34,819 nucleotides of DNA from NCBI GenBank assembly GCA_035712145.1, contig DASTBI010000258.1, positions 1 to 34,819 on the forward strand, in the 5' to 3' direction. Made by a program: the position numbers and the translations under genes. The notes beneath the pieces were generated by a model. The model saw only the letters and a program-made list of their open reading frames with translations. It had not been told where the DNA came from and ran no database searches. Below, in pieces: positions 7,966 to 16,374 of the stretch. Every line of letters starts with the position of its first letter. Position 1 is the stretch's first letter. Source of the stretch: Candidatus Eisenbacteria bacterium. Lineage in GTDB: Bacteria > Eisenbacteria > RBG-16-71-46.

Positions 7966-8398
7966 TCCGCGACGCCGGCTTCGACGGTTCGGCGATCGCG
8001 CGTGGCGCCTGGGCGAGCAGATCGGCCATCCGCTCCGGCGGACGCGCTGGCTTTCCTTCCGGACCGAGAAAGCAATGCTCCGTCTCGCCGGTGGCCAGAA
8101 GCTCCTCCCCCGACACGCGCACGATTCGATACCCGAAACGCACCGAAGCGCGGCGCACCTCCAGGACACCGGTCTCGATCCACAGCTCGTCGTCGTAGCG
8201 GGCCGGCTTGAAATAGCGGCAGCGCGCTTCGAGCACGGGGAGCTGGATGCCGGCCTCCTCGACGGCGCGATAGCTCCAGCCGAGCGCGCGCAGCATCTCC
8301 GCGCGCCCGATCTCGAACCACCGCAGATAGTGCGCGTAGTACGCGAAGCCCATCTGATCGGTATCGCCGTAGCGCACGCGAATCGCGTATCGATGCAT
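7937..8398 (-). CDS. YbgC/4-hydroxybenzoyl-CoA thioesterase-like acyl-CoA thioesterase
   Basis: The 153-residue hotdog-fold protein starts at ATG 8398 (MHRYAIRVRYGDTDQMG), with AGGAG 5 bases upstream. Longer in-frame extensions would run through the acyltransferase gene in another frame and are rejected. D14 in DTDQMGFAYYAHY corresponds to the catalytic Asp of the 4HBT/YbgC family, followed by the conserved RWFEIGRAEMLR helix. The family hydrolyses short- to medium-chain or aromatic acyl-CoAs; the substrate here is unknown. It overlaps the acyltransferase stop by one base (TGATG) and is the last gene of the long minus-strand train. Its 3' end overlaps the oligopeptidase gene by 29 bases. About 20 Ala/Pro-rich residues follow the fold. 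Confidence 0.88.
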   Translation of the reverse strand: MHRYAIRVRYGDTDQMGFAYYAHYLRWFEIGRAEMLRALGWSYRAVEEAGIQLPVLEARCRYFKPARYDDELWIETGVLEVRRASVRFGYRIVRVSGEELLATGETEHCFLGPEGKPARPPERMADLLAQAPRAIAEPSKPASRISAPGAPTG

Positions 8399-9285
8399 CA
8401 GGTCTCCTGCGTGGGCGGAGCCGTCTTCCAGCGCTTGTGGAGCCAGAACCACCCCTCGGGATGCCGCCGCACTTCCGATTCGAGCAACGCGGTGTGACAG
8501 GCAGTCAATCTCTCCACCGCTCCCGGCGCGTTCCGGTCGGGAGTCTCGAGCGGTGGCATGAGATCGATGGTGTGCCGCCCATCGGCCTCGCGGCGCGCGA
8601 ACCCCATGATGATCGGCGCACCGGTCCGCAACGCCAGCTCGGCCGGACCCTTGGGCGTGCTGCAGCGCCGGCCGAAGAACGGCACGAAGACGCCATGAGA
8701 GCGCGCGTCCTGATCGGCCACCATCGCCACCCACCGGTTGGCGCGCAGGGCTTCGAACACCCGGCGCAGTCCCGCGCCGAGCGGAATGGTGCCGACGCCG
8801 GCCTCGGCACGCCAGCCGGCCAGCATGGCATCCACGCCGGGATTGGAGAGCGGCTTCACCACGAAGTCCACGGGATGGATCCGCCCGAGCCAGGCGCCCA
8901 GGAGCTCGAAGTGACCGTAGTGGCCGGTGAGAAGCACGGCGCCGCGTCCGGCCTTTCTCGCCGCCTCGAGGTGCTCGACCCCGGTGGCGCGCGCGACGAC
9001 TTCGTCATCGGCGGCGTGCACCAGTGTTCCAAGCCGCGGATATTCGGAGGCCACGCGGCCGAGCTCGCGATAGTGGGCGGCGAGCACTTCGGCCCGGCGC
9101 TCAGCCGTCTGGTCTGGAAAGGCGATCGTCAGGTTCTCTTCGGCGACTTTTCGTCGCAGGCCGAGACCGCGCATCAGATCACCCAGCCGGGCGCCGGTCT
9201 TCAGCACCTGCGGCCATGGACGGCGCGACAGATCGTTCGCGAGGCCGCGCGCCAGCCAGGTTTCGATCCGGTGCGCGGCTTTCAT
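8398..9285 (-). CDS. LpxL/HtrB-type lysophospholipid (lipid A) acyltransferase
   Basis: The 295-residue product starts at ATG 9285, where ATGA overlaps the dprA stop; a start at 9339 would intrude further into dprA. The family moves an acyl chain from acyl-ACP to a Kdo-lipid A precursor at the inner membrane. The H-x4-E catalytic motif is present as HYGHFE (H122, E127) in GHYGHFELLGAWL. Other family blocks are visible: VVKPLSNPGVD, VADQDARSHGVFVPFFG and GAPIIMGFARR. The N-terminal membrane anchor is weak, so peripheral attachment is possible. This gene argues for an outer membrane with lipid A. The exact acyl position (LpxL, LpxM or a phospholipid-specific relative) cannot be decided. Confidence 0.88.
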   Translation of the reverse strand: MKAAHRIETWLARGLANDLSRRPWPQVLKTGARLGDLMRGLGLRRKVAEENLTIAFPDQTAERRAEVLAAHYRELGRVASEYPRLGTLVHAADDEVVARATGVEHLEAARKAGRGAVLLTGHYGHFELLGAWLGRIHPVDFVVKPLSNPGVDAMLAGWRAEAGVGTIPLGAGLRRVFEALRANRWVAMVADQDARSHGVFVPFFGRRCSTPKGPAELALRTGAPIIMGFARREADGRHTIDLMPPLETPDRNAPGAVERLTACHTALLESEVRRHPEGWFWLHKRWKTAPPTQET

Positions 9286-10238
9286 GGATCGATCCGCGCC
9301 CAGCGTTGTCCGGGCCGGCACTCGACCGCGCCCGACCACTGCAGGGCGAGCAGCGCGGCCAGGGCCTGAGACAATTCGATCCCCGCCTTTCGGATCAGCG
9401 ATTCGATGGTCTCGGGCTCCTTGCCCAGGAGCTTCAGCAACCGGCTCTCGATGCTTTCATCCCCCGGCGAAGGAGCATGCCGCGCCGCTCCTGCGCCTCC
9501 CGATCGCAGACCCGCTTCGGTGCGGTCGCCAGGCGCCATGCCCTCGCGCGGGCGCGCGCCGTGAGCGCGTTGCCACGCTTCTGCGGCGCGCACCACATCC
9601 GCGGCGCACTCGCACAAACCTGCGCCTCGGCGCAGCAGCGCGTGACAGCCGCGCGAGGTCTCGCGATCGATGTCCCCGGGAACGGCCAGCACCGCGCGGC
9701 CGAGGCGCCGGGCCGCCGCCGCGGTGGATAGCGCGCCGCTCTTCTGCGCGGCCTCGATCACGACGGTGGCGCATGAGAGCCCGGCGATCAACCGGTTGCG
9801 CTCGATGAATGAGCTGGCATGGATCGGCTCGCCGTGAGCGATCTCGCTGAGCAGTCCACCTCTCGCGGCGATCGATTCCGCGAGGCCTCGGTGGTGTCTC
9901 GGCGCCACATCGTCCACGGGGCTCGGCAGCACCGCCCAGGTGCGGCCTCCGGCGTCCATCGCGCCGCGATGGGCCGCCGCGTCGATGCCGCGCGCCAGTC
10001 CGCTCACCACCGCGTAGCCGAGACGCGCCAGATCCGAAGCCAGCCGCTCGGCCATCGCGCGGCCGTAGGGAGAGGCTGCCCGTGAGCCGACGATCGCGAC
10101 CGACTCGGCGGGAACCGGGGGAAGCGCCCCACGCGTGTAGAGCACCGGCGGCGAGTCGGCGAGGTCATGAAGACCCGCCGGGTACAGAGGATGGTCTGCG
10201 CCGAGCGCGCGGATCTCAGTCGCGGAGCGACTCGGCAC
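9282..10238 (-). CDS. dprA: DprA/Smf DNA-processing protein (recombination mediator)
   Basis: The 318-residue protein would bind incoming single-stranded DNA and load RecA during transformation. The Rossmann core shows VAIVGSRAASPYG, SGLARGIDAAAH, FIERNRLIAGLS and KSGALSTAAAARRLGRAVLAVPG. A winged-helix domain follows at the C-terminus (SIESRLLKLLG...RWARIDP). GTG 10238 is chosen because it lies just before the conserved LGADHPLYPAGL segment with a weak AAGG upstream. An ATG at 10319 is possible but overlaps the HEAT-repeat gene by over 100 bases and adds non-conserved residues. With either start the N-terminal SAM/helix-hairpin domain of many DprA proteins is absent. The stop overlaps the acyltransferase start (ATGA). 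Confidence 0.9.
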   Translation of the reverse strand: MPSRSATEIRALGADHPLYPAGLHDLADSPPVLYTRGALPPVPAESVAIVGSRAASPYGRAMAERLASDLARLGYAVVSGLARGIDAAAHRGAMDAGGRTWAVLPSPVDDVAPRHHRGLAESIAARGGLLSEIAHGEPIHASSFIERNRLIAGLSCATVVIEAAQKSGALSTAAAARRLGRAVLAVPGDIDRETSRGCHALLRRGAGLCECAADVVRAAEAWQRAHGARPREGMAPGDRTEAGLRSGGAGAARHAPSPGDESIESRLLKLLGKEPETIESLIRKAGIELSQALAALLALQWSGAVECRPGQRWARIDP

Positions 10239-10890
10239 GAGGCCCTTGGGGCCCGGGGCTTGTGACGGAACCCGGCGGCGCGGGACCGGTGAGCACTTCC
10301 CACTCCAGTCCCTCTTCATGGGCGCGCACCATGGGACTGTCGTCGGTGAGCGAATCGTCTTCGTGCGACATCAGGTCGTCATGCCCCATCAGGCGCTCGA
10401 TGCGCTCCATGAGATGACGGTCCTCGAGACGGATCTCCAGGGCTCTGCGCTGACGAGCCTCGCTCGGGAGCAGGGCCAGACCGCGTGCCACACTGACCGC
10501 CCCCCCGGTGCGTGCGATCGCGATCAGCGCCTCGCGCGCCGCCTCGGCGACCGTGGCGTTGGCGTCGTCGGCCAGAGGCAGCAGCGACCGCACCGCCGGG
10601 CGATAGGCGGTGCGCCCCAGCACACGCGCCGCGCTGGTCCGCGAGAACCACAGCCCTTGCTCGAGAAGCGGCAGCAGCACCGGCGCGCCGCGTTCACCCA
10701 GACGGAGCAGCGCCTCCTCGGCCAGATCCCGCAGATACCAGGACTCGTCGCACAGGCATTCGGCCAGCAGGGAGAGCGCTTGAGCGTCGCCACGCTGCTC
10801 GAGGCCGCGCACGTATTCACGCTTGCCCGCCAGCCCGCGCGGGTTGAGCGCATCGAAGGGGCGGGTGGGTCCGTAACGGTCGTCGTTCAT
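10216..10890 (-). CDS. HEAT-repeat protein of unknown partner
   Basis: The 224-residue product starts at ATG 10890, sharing ATGA with the obgE stop. Residues about 25-150 form several helical HEAT-like repeats, e.g. SLLAECLCDESWYLRDLAEE, then APVLLPLLEQGLWFSRTSAA and AVRSLLPLADDANATVAEAA. The C-terminal 60 residues are acidic and then Gly/Pro-rich and probably disordered (DDLMSHEDDSLTDDSP). It has no signal peptide or membrane segment. HEAT repeats are protein-binding scaffolds, so an adaptor role is inferred, but the partner is unknown. The last 23 bases overlap the dprA start chosen here, consistent with coupled translation. Confidence 0.82.
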   Translation of the reverse strand: MNDDRYGPTRPFDALNPRGLAGKREYVRGLEQRGDAQALSLLAECLCDESWYLRDLAEEALLRLGERGAPVLLPLLEQGLWFSRTSAARVLGRTAYRPAVRSLLPLADDANATVAEAAREALIAIARTGGAVSVARGLALLPSEARQRRALEIRLEDRHLMERIERLMGHDDLMSHEDDSLTDDSPMVRAHEEGLEWEVLTGPAPPGSVTSPGPQGPRAESLRD

Positions 10891-11891
10891 TCGCCCGCGG
10901 CCTCGAGCTTCGCTTCCTGGGCCACCATGCGCCAGCAGGTCTGGAGCAGGCGATCGATGCCATGGCCCGTGTGGGCGCTCACCACGTGCGCGTCCGGCAG
11001 TCCGGCCCGAGCCGCCACCGTCTCCGCCTCGCCGGGAGCGAGAAGATCGGCCTTGGTGAGCACGACGATGCGTGGCTTGTCCATCAACGCGCCGCGGTAT
11101 TCACGAAGCTCGTGCTCGATGGTCATCAAATCCTCCGCGGCATTGGGCGAGGTGGCTTCGATGAGAAAGGCCAGCACGCGAGTCCGTTCGACATGTCTCA
11201 GGAACTCCAGACCGAGACCGCGACCTCGATGCGCTCCCTCGATCAGTCCGGGAAGGTCGGCGACCACGAAGCGGCGCTCGCCATCCAGATCCGCGATTCC
11301 GAGGTTGGGCTCGAGCGTCGTGAACGCGTAGGGGGCGATCCGCGGACGAGCGCGGGAGACGCGAGACAGCAGCGTCGACTTGCCGGCATTGGGAGGGCCA
11401 ACCAGTCCGACGTCGGCGATGAGCTTCAGCTCGAGCTCGAGCCAGCGCTCTTCACCGGGTTCGCCGGGCTCTGCGTGTCGTGGCGCCTGCCTAGCCGGCG
11501 TCGCGAATCGGGCATTGCCGCGACCACCGCGCCCACCCCGCGCTGCCTGCCAACGGGTCCCGGGCTCTACCAAATCGGCGACGGAGTCGCCCGTCGCCAC
11601 GTCCTTGATCATGGTTCCCGGCGGAACTTCGATGACCAGATCACCGCCGTCTCGACCGGTGCGGTTGTTGCCCGAGCCCGCACCGCCGTTGGGCGCACGG
11701 TAACGAGGGCGTTCCCGGCAGTCAAGCAATGTGCGCACGGAGGGGTCGACGACGAGCACCACGCTCCCCCCCCTTCCTCCGTCGCCGCCGTCAGGGCCGC
11801 CCTTCGGCACGTACTTCTCGCGCCGGAAGCTGATGCACCCGTCACCTCCCTTGCCGGCGATGACGTGAATGCGCGCATGATCGACGAGCAT
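10887..11891 (-). CDS. obgE: Obg/CgtA ribosome-assembly GTPase
   Basis: The 334-residue protein has the Gly-rich Obg fold (about 1-157, starting MLVDHARIHVIAGKGGDG) and a TRAFAC GTPase domain: G1 GPPNAGKST, G2 region FTTLEPNLG, G3 DLPGLIEGA, G4 TKAD and G5 SAHTG. It acts in large-subunit maturation and stress signalling. The start at 11891 is fixed by GGAGG 6 bases upstream and by homology; an ATG at 11972 lies inside the upstream gene. There is no OCT or other C-terminal extension, so this is the short form. It begins one base after the aconitase-like stop (TGAGATG) and ends in ATGA with the HEAT-repeat gene. Confidence 0.96.
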   Translation of the reverse strand: MLVDHARIHVIAGKGGDGCISFRREKYVPKGGPDGGDGGRGGSVVLVVDPSVRTLLDCRERPRYRAPNGGAGSGNNRTGRDGGDLVIEVPPGTMIKDVATGDSVADLVEPGTRWQAARGGRGGRGNARFATPARQAPRHAEPGEPGEERWLELELKLIADVGLVGPPNAGKSTLLSRVSRARPRIAPYAFTTLEPNLGIADLDGERRFVVADLPGLIEGAHRGRGLGLEFLRHVERTRVLAFLIEATSPNAAEDLMTIEHELREYRGALMDKPRIVVLTKADLLAPGEAETVAARAGLPDAHVVSAHTGHGIDRLLQTCWRMVAQEAKLEAAGE

Positions 11892-11892
11892 C

Positions 11893-13821
11893 TCAGTCCT
11901 CCGCCGCCGTCGCGGCGGACTTCGTCGCCGTCCCACCCGCGGTCTCGCGGCGCAGTGTGGCCAGCAAACCACCGCGACGCACCGCCGCCACCTCCTGTTC
12001 GTCGAGATCGTGATGCACGGTCACCTGGAGGCCGCGCGTCAGGTTCCGCACCACGAGCGGCTTCCCCTGCTCGAGGCCTTCCGGCAGGTCGGGGATCTCG
12101 AGCTCGTCACCGAGGCCGATCATCGCGGCGTCCTCGTCGCCCACGAATCGCAAGGCCAGCAGCCCGTGCTGGCAGAGCAGCCTTCGAAACTCCGGATCGA
12201 AGGTTCGCGCGAACATGCCGCGTACGCCGAGCGTGACCGCGACGAGTCCGATCTCCTCCCGCCGTGGCCCGCCGCCCAGCTCACGTCCGGCCACGATCCA
12301 GCCCTGGCCTTCCGCACGCGCCCGGGCCCCGAAGCCGGGATCCACCAGGGCGAACAGATGATCGGCCAGCCGCTCGACGTCGCCGGCGAGCGGCCGGACA
12401 CGCGCCCCCCAGGGAAGGATGCGGTCGACGCCGACGTGATCGCCGAGCTTGAGCAGCACCGCGCCGCGCAGCGGACCGGTGATCGCCGAGGGCAAGGGCC
12501 AGGCGCCGTTCTCGCGCGCCCCATCGACCGAAACCGCCTCGGGGGGCGGCCGCTCGAGCAAGCGATCGTCGATGACATAGCTCTCGGATACCGGCTCATC
12601 GGCAACCGGCGCCGCTCGCTGGCGAGGATCGGTCAGGATGCCGGTCACGGCCGCGGCGGCGCACGCGACCGGTCCGGTCTCGTGCCATCCGAGGGCTCGA
12701 GCGCGCGGAGCGCCGCAAGCCAGCGCCACCCCCGGACCGGAGCGTGGCCGTGGCATGGCCAGAGGCACTTCGACGCGCGCGCCCGCGGCGCGCAGCGCGC
12801 CGAGCAGACCGGCTCGGGCCGCGCTTTCGCGCAGCTGCCGGTGCCCGAGCGTGATCACGCAATCCAGTCCTGCGGCGAATCGTTCGCTCCGCAGCGTTCG
12901 AACGAAACGCTCGAGATCGGAGAGCGACGCTTCGGGTCCGATCCAGACTCCGCTCACCGGCGCTTCACCCAGGTCCCTCAGTCGCAGCACGCCGCGGCGC
13001 GGCACGGAGACCAGAGGCTCGACATTGGAGAAGTCCACATCCAGCCGCGACTCCGGATCCGCCGACGGCGGCGCAAAGGCCTTCCAGTCGGGCTCGCGGC
13101 CCTGCGCCTTGAGATAGGCGCGCGCGACGTCGTCCGACGCGAACAGCGCGCTCACGGCCCCGAGCCGTGGCGCGCGGGTGGCGACGGCGACGCGATCGGC
13201 GAAGCGCAGGGCGCCGCTCTCGATCACCTGGAACTCCAGCACGTGGCGATCCAGCCTCGTCGCGGCCAGACGTCGCTCGAGCTCCAGCGCCAGGTCGTCA
13301 CCCGCCAGCCAGTCGGGCGGGCTTCCGAACAGGCGCACGATGAACGTCTCGGGCCATGGCAGATCGACGGGCGCGCCAGCCAGCGCCGCAGCGGCTTCGA
13401 TCGGGCTCACTTGCAGGGCCAGCGCGCCGAGCGCGCCACACGAAGGCAGCCATCGCGACGTGCCCAGCACGAGTCGCGCGGGCATCGCGAGGCGGGCCAG
13501 GTACACCTGATGGGTCGGGCCGTTCCCGGCGCGAGACACCATGAATCCGCGCCGTCGCGCCATGCGCTCGAGGGCCGCCGGCTCGTCGGACACGGTGATG
13601 CGGTTGAATGGGTCCTCGTCGGCGCCGGCCAGCGCCAGCTCGGCGGTTTGGCGCTCGATGCCGAGCGTTTCGAAGGAGCGCAGCGCGAGGAGCCCGGCAT
13701 GGCCTTCGATCACCACGTGCTTCGCCCCGAACGCGGTGCGCAGAGGGCGAGGACCGCGGGACCCTCGAGTGCCGCGCTCCGCGCGATGCGCCTCGAGCAG
13801 CTCGGACGTGAGCGAGGTCAT
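11893..13821 (-). CDS. aconitase-fold protein lacking Fe-S and catalytic residues (probable pseudoenzyme)
   Basis: The 642-residue product starts at ATG 13821, 5 bases after the fmdB-like stop; the open frame continues through that gene and is not used. It follows aconitase end to end: THQ (H104, Q105), a block GTSRWLPSCGALGALAL where aconitases have GTDSHTPNGGGLGG, and the swivel domain (AVLLKLGDHVGVDRILPWGAR, QHGLLALRF, EQGKPL). The catalytic equipment is gone: the SCTN cysteine position reads PEAS (296-299), the second ligand pair ACGPC reads ACGAP (only C369 kept), GSSREH reads GPRREE (519-523), and the RNF-x-GR arginines are missing. A [4Fe-4S] cluster and aconitate hydratase activity are therefore unlikely. 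The frame is intact and of normal family length, so it is not a decaying pseudogene. Its function is unknown. Confidence 0.85.
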   Translation of the reverse strand: MTSLTSELLEAHRAERGTRGSRGPRPLRTAFGAKHVVIEGHAGLLALRSFETLGIERQTAELALAGADEDPFNRITVSDEPAALERMARRRGFMVSRAGNGPTHQVYLARLAMPARLVLGTSRWLPSCGALGALALQVSPIEAAAALAGAPVDLPWPETFIVRLFGSPPDWLAGDDLALELERRLAATRLDRHVLEFQVIESGALRFADRVAVATRAPRLGAVSALFASDDVARAYLKAQGREPDWKAFAPPSADPESRLDVDFSNVEPLVSVPRRGVLRLRDLGEAPVSGVWIGPEASLSDLERFVRTLRSERFAAGLDCVITLGHRQLRESAARAGLLGALRAAGARVEVPLAMPRPRSGPGVALACGAPRARALGWHETGPVACAAAAVTGILTDPRQRAAPVADEPVSESYVIDDRLLERPPPEAVSVDGARENGAWPLPSAITGPLRGAVLLKLGDHVGVDRILPWGARVRPLAGDVERLADHLFALVDPGFGARARAEGQGWIVAGRELGGGPRREEIGLVAVTLGVRGMFARTFDPEFRRLLCQHGLLALRFVGDEDAAMIGLGDELEIPDLPEGLEQGKPLVVRNLTRGLQVTVHHDLDEQEVAAVRRGGLLATLRRETAGGTATKSAATAAED

Positions 13822-13826
13822 CGGCT

Positions 13827-14192
13827 CTATTCCGGGCTCTTCGAGCCGGAGCCTTTCGAGCCGCCTTTCGACCCCGAGGCCTTCGACCCACGGTCTTTCG
13901 ACCCGCCGCCTTTCGCCTCGCCGCCTTTCGCCTCGCCGCCCGAGCTGCTCTCGCCGCCGCTCTCTTTGGCGCCTCCGGACTTCTCCTGCTTCGCCCGCTC
14001 CTGATAGTTCCGGCTGCGATAGTCGGTGATGTAGAAACCCGAGCCCTTGAAGATGATGCCGGCGCCCGCCGAGATCATCCGGTCCGCGCGTCCCTTGCAC
14101 TTCGGACAGCGCTTGGGCTTGTCGTCCTTCATGCTGTGGAAGAGCTCGAAGACGTGCCCGCACTTCCGGCAGCGATAGTCGTAGGTCGGCAT
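13827..14192 (-). CDS. FmdB-type zinc-ribbon protein with low-complexity tail
   Basis: The 121-residue product starts MPTYDYRCRKCGHVFE. C8-x2-C11 and C29-x2-C32 form the zinc ribbon of the FmdB/CxxC_CxxC_SSSS regulatory family, and the conserved GAGIIFKGSGFYITDYR segment follows (about 45-61). Family members are small putative regulators without a proven target. After residue about 70 the chain is a Gly/Ser/Lys-rich tail (KSGGAKESGGESSSGGEAKG) encoded by short tandem repeats. AGGAG lies 12 bases upstream of the ATG, rather far. It is 20 bases downstream of pta and 5 bases upstream of the aconitase-like gene. Confidence 0.9.
   Translation of the reverse strand: MPTYDYRCRKCGHVFELFHSMKDDKPKRCPKCKGRADRMISAGAGIIFKGSGFYITDYRSRNYQERAKQEKSGGAKESGGESSSGGEAKGGEAKGGGSKDRGSKASGSKGGSKGSGSKSPE
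13850..13945 (-). repeat. degenerate short tandem repeats coding the tail of the FmdB-type protein
   Basis: On the plus strand CCTTTCGA/CCTTTCGCC units recur at 5-15 base intervals, including two adjacent copies of GCCTTTCGCCTCGCC. In protein they read as SKGG, SKDRGSKAS and EAKGGEAKGG. The array stays in frame, so slippage would mostly change tail length. Confidence 0.6.
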
Positions 14193-14212
14193 GTGAAGCG
14201 AAGTCTCCTATT

Positions 14213-15214
14213 TCAATCCGGATCGCCGCTCAGCACGCACGCGATCGTCGAAACGCCCATCACGTCGGCCGCCTCGCAGCCCCGTGAGAGGTCGTTGGCT
14301 GGTCTCGCCAGGCCCTGGAGGATGGGGCCGTAGGCTTCGGCCCCGGCCAGGCGCTGGACCAACTTATACCCGATGTTGCCGGCATCGAGGTCGGGGAACA
14401 CGACGACGTTCGCTCGGCCGGCCACCGCGCTGTCCTTTGCCTTGCGACGCGCCACCTCGGGATCCAGAGCCGCGTCGGCCTGCAGCTCGCCGTCGAACGA
14501 GAGATCGGGCCGCCGTTCACGCGCCAGCGCGAGCGCGGCCAGCACCTTGTCGACCCGCGGGTGGCTCGCGCTGCCACGGGTGGAGAAGGAGAGGAAGGCG
14601 ACGCGCGGCGTCTCGCCGGTGAGGCGCTGGTGGTGGTCCGCGGTCAGGCACGCGATCTCGGCGAGCTGGGCCGGGCCGGGGTCCGGCTGCACGCCGCAGT
14701 CCGCGAATGAGAGCACGCGCTCGTCCATCCCTCTCGCGGCGGGAAGCACCATGAGGAAGAAGGACGACACGGCGCCCACGCCCGGGGCGACGCCGATCAG
14801 CCACAACGCGGCGCGCACCACGTCGGCCGAGGTGCGCACCGCTCCGGCCACCAGGCAATCGGCCGAACCGTCCCGTACTCGCGCCCCGGCCTGATAGAGC
14901 GGATCCACGGCCAGCCGCTCGAGCGTCTCCGCCGAGAGCTTCTCTCCTCGCGCTCTCTCGAGCGCCGCGCGAGTGCGCTCCACCTCGGAAGCGGCCGAGC
15001 TGTCCAACAGCGTCACCGCCGCGAGATCGGCCCGGGCGCGAGCCGCGGTCGCGCGAGACACCGCGGGATCGCCGAGCAACGTGACGTCGGCGAGGCGCTC
15101 GCGCGCCAGGGCCGCCGCCGCGGTGACGACGCGCTCGTCGTCGCCTTCGACCAGGGTCAACCGCCGCCGATGGCGTCGCGCCAGATCACGGATGCGCTCC
15201 AGCGCGCGGCTCAT
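14213..15214 (-). CDS. pta: phosphate acetyltransferase (phosphotransacetylase)
   Basis: The 333-residue cytoplasmic enzyme interconverts acetyl-CoA plus phosphate and acetyl phosphate plus CoA. It is the stand-alone PTA_PTB-domain form of about 330 residues. Family blocks are clear: [72 protein letters not shown] and [23 protein letters not shown] 15214 overlaps the coaD stop by ATGA; the open frame upstream runs through coaD and is not used. No ackA is in the window, so whether it serves acetate excretion or assimilation is open. Phosphate butyryltransferase is a less likely alternative. Confidence 0.93.
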   Translation of the reverse strand: MSRALERIRDLARRHRRRLTLVEGDDERVVTAAAALARERLADVTLLGDPAVSRATAARARADLAAVTLLDSSAASEVERTRAALERARGEKLSAETLERLAVDPLYQAGARVRDGSADCLVAGAVRTSADVVRAALWLIGVAPGVGAVSSFFLMVLPAARGMDERVLSFADCGVQPDPGPAQLAEIACLTADHHQRLTGETPRVAFLSFSTRGSASHPRVDKVLAALALARERRPDLSFDGELQADAALDPEVARRKAKDSAVAGRANVVVFPDLDAGNIGYKLVQRLAGAEAYGPILQGLARPANDLSRGCEAADVMGVSTIACVLSGDPD

Positions 15215-15738
15215 CGGCGCCGCGACGACTCCCCTCGTGCGGCCTTGGCCTGCGCGCGCAGCCGCTCGCGCAGCCGGCGCTCCACCAGAGGGGGCACGAG
15301 ACCGGTGATGGTCCCGCCGTGGCGCGCGACTTCCTTCACCAGCGTCGAGTTGAGGTAGGTGTACTTCTGATCCGGCATCAGGAACGCGATCTCGAGGCGG
15401 CGCGACAGGCGCCGGTTCATCAGCGCCATCTGGAACTCGAACTCGAAGTCGCTCACCGCGCGCAGGCCGCGGATCATGACCTGGGCGCCGACGCGCTGCG
15501 CGCACGCGACCACCAGGTCATCGAAGTGCACCACGTCGAGTCCCTTCACCCCCTTGGTCGCGGCGCGGATCATCTCGACCCGCTCCTCCACCGTGAACAG
15601 AGTTCCCTTGCCGGGGTTCGCGGCGACCGCCACCACCACGCGATCGAAGAGCCGCGCGGCGCGCCGGGTGAGGTCCAGATGTCCGTTGGTGAACGGATCG
15701 AACGTCCCCGGAAACACCGCGGTGCGCATTCCGCTCAT
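15211..15738 (-). CDS. coaD: phosphopantetheine adenylyltransferase
   Basis: The 175-residue protein makes dephospho-CoA from 4'-phosphopantetheine and ATP, the penultimate step of CoA synthesis. The nucleotidyltransferase motif [10 protein letters not shown] (T17-N-G-H20) and the second ATP-binding block YLNSTLVKE are present, along with [19 protein letters not shown] for pantetheine binding. The start ATG 15738 shares ATGA with the rsmD stop; M4 is an alternative. A basic tail of about 15 residues ([13 protein letters not shown]) exceeds the usual length of about 160. rsmD-coaD is a common bacterial pair, and the neighbouring pta also uses CoA. Confidence 0.95.
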   Translation of the reverse strand: MSGMRTAVFPGTFDPFTNGHLDLTRRAARLFDRVVVAVAANPGKGTLFTVEERVEMIRAATKGVKGLDVVHFDDLVVACAQRVGAQVMIRGLRAVSDFEFEFQMALMNRRLSRRLEIAFLMPDQKYTYLNSTLVKEVARHGGTITGLVPPLVERRLRERLRAQAKAARGESSRRR

Positions 15739-16313
15739 CGCTCCTCCTCGCCTTCGGGTCTCGACTGCGAATCGATGCGGTACGTGGACACCACGGTCTC
15801 GCCGTAGCGGCGCGAGCGAACTCGGATCAGCTCTCCCGCTCGCTCGGGCAGGTCGTCCTTGGCGTGATGCTCGATCACCACGCGCACATCGCCGCCCACC
15901 ACGTCCTCCCCCAGCGCTCGCAGCAGGACGCGTGCTTCGTCCCCTCCATAGGGAGGATCGGCCAGCACCAGGTCCGCCGCGGCCAGCACATCCTTCATCG
16001 CGCGCAGCCCCTGTGGCAAGCGAAGCGGCCAGATCCGCGACCGCGATTCGACGCCGAGCGCTCTGAGGTTCCGCTCCAGGACCCGGCGCGCGGCCGGGTC
16101 GGCCTCGACGAAGTCGGCGCTCAGAGCACCCCTCGACAGCGCCTCGATGCCGAGCGCGCCGCTGCCGGCGAACAGGTCCAGCACCCTGAGCCCCGCGAGC
16201 GGCTCGAGCGCCATGAACAGCGCCTCACGCACTCGATCCGACGTCGGGCGCGTGGCGAGACCGCGCGGCGCGTCGAGCCGGCGTCCGCCGAATGCGCCCG
16301 CGATCACTCGCAC
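15735..16313 (-). CDS. rsmD: 16S rRNA (guanine-966-N2)-methyltransferase RsmD
   Basis: The 192-residue protein methylates G966 of 16S rRNA using S-adenosylmethionine. The SAM-binding motif [19 protein letters not shown] (about 44-62) and the catalytic DPPY (D119-Y122) are present, as is the N-terminal [13 protein letters not shown]. The start is GTG 16313 and has no strong ribosome site, only AGG. The 61-base gap to the lolA-like gene (16314-16374) is the widest in this gene train and contains no hairpin I can support. Confidence 0.94.
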   Translation of the reverse strand: MRVIAGAFGGRRLDAPRGLATRPTSDRVREALFMALEPLAGLRVLDLFAGSGALGIEALSRGALSADFVEADPAARRVLERNLRALGVESRSRIWPLRLPQGLRAMKDVLAAADLVLADPPYGGDEARVLLRALGEDVVGGDVRVVIEHHAKDDLPERAGELIRVRSRRYGETVVSTYRIDSQSRPEGEEER

Positions 16314-16374
16314 GGCCGGCAGCCTGGATCCTGTGTCACGATCGTCACTTGGCGGCCCTGCTTCACCTGTCGCC

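Noticed and set aside
12010-14004. 664-codon plus-strand open frame opposite the aconitase-like gene
   Set aside because: The frame is an antisense shadow typical of high GC: Arg/His/Gln-rich, no domain, no ribosome site, opposite a recognisable protein family.
13822-14163. N-terminal extension of the aconitase-like gene up to position 14163
   Set aside because: It would lie entirely within the FmdB-type zinc-ribbon gene in another frame; the extra residues are Arg/Gly-rich shadow, and ATG 13821 sits 5 bases after that stop.
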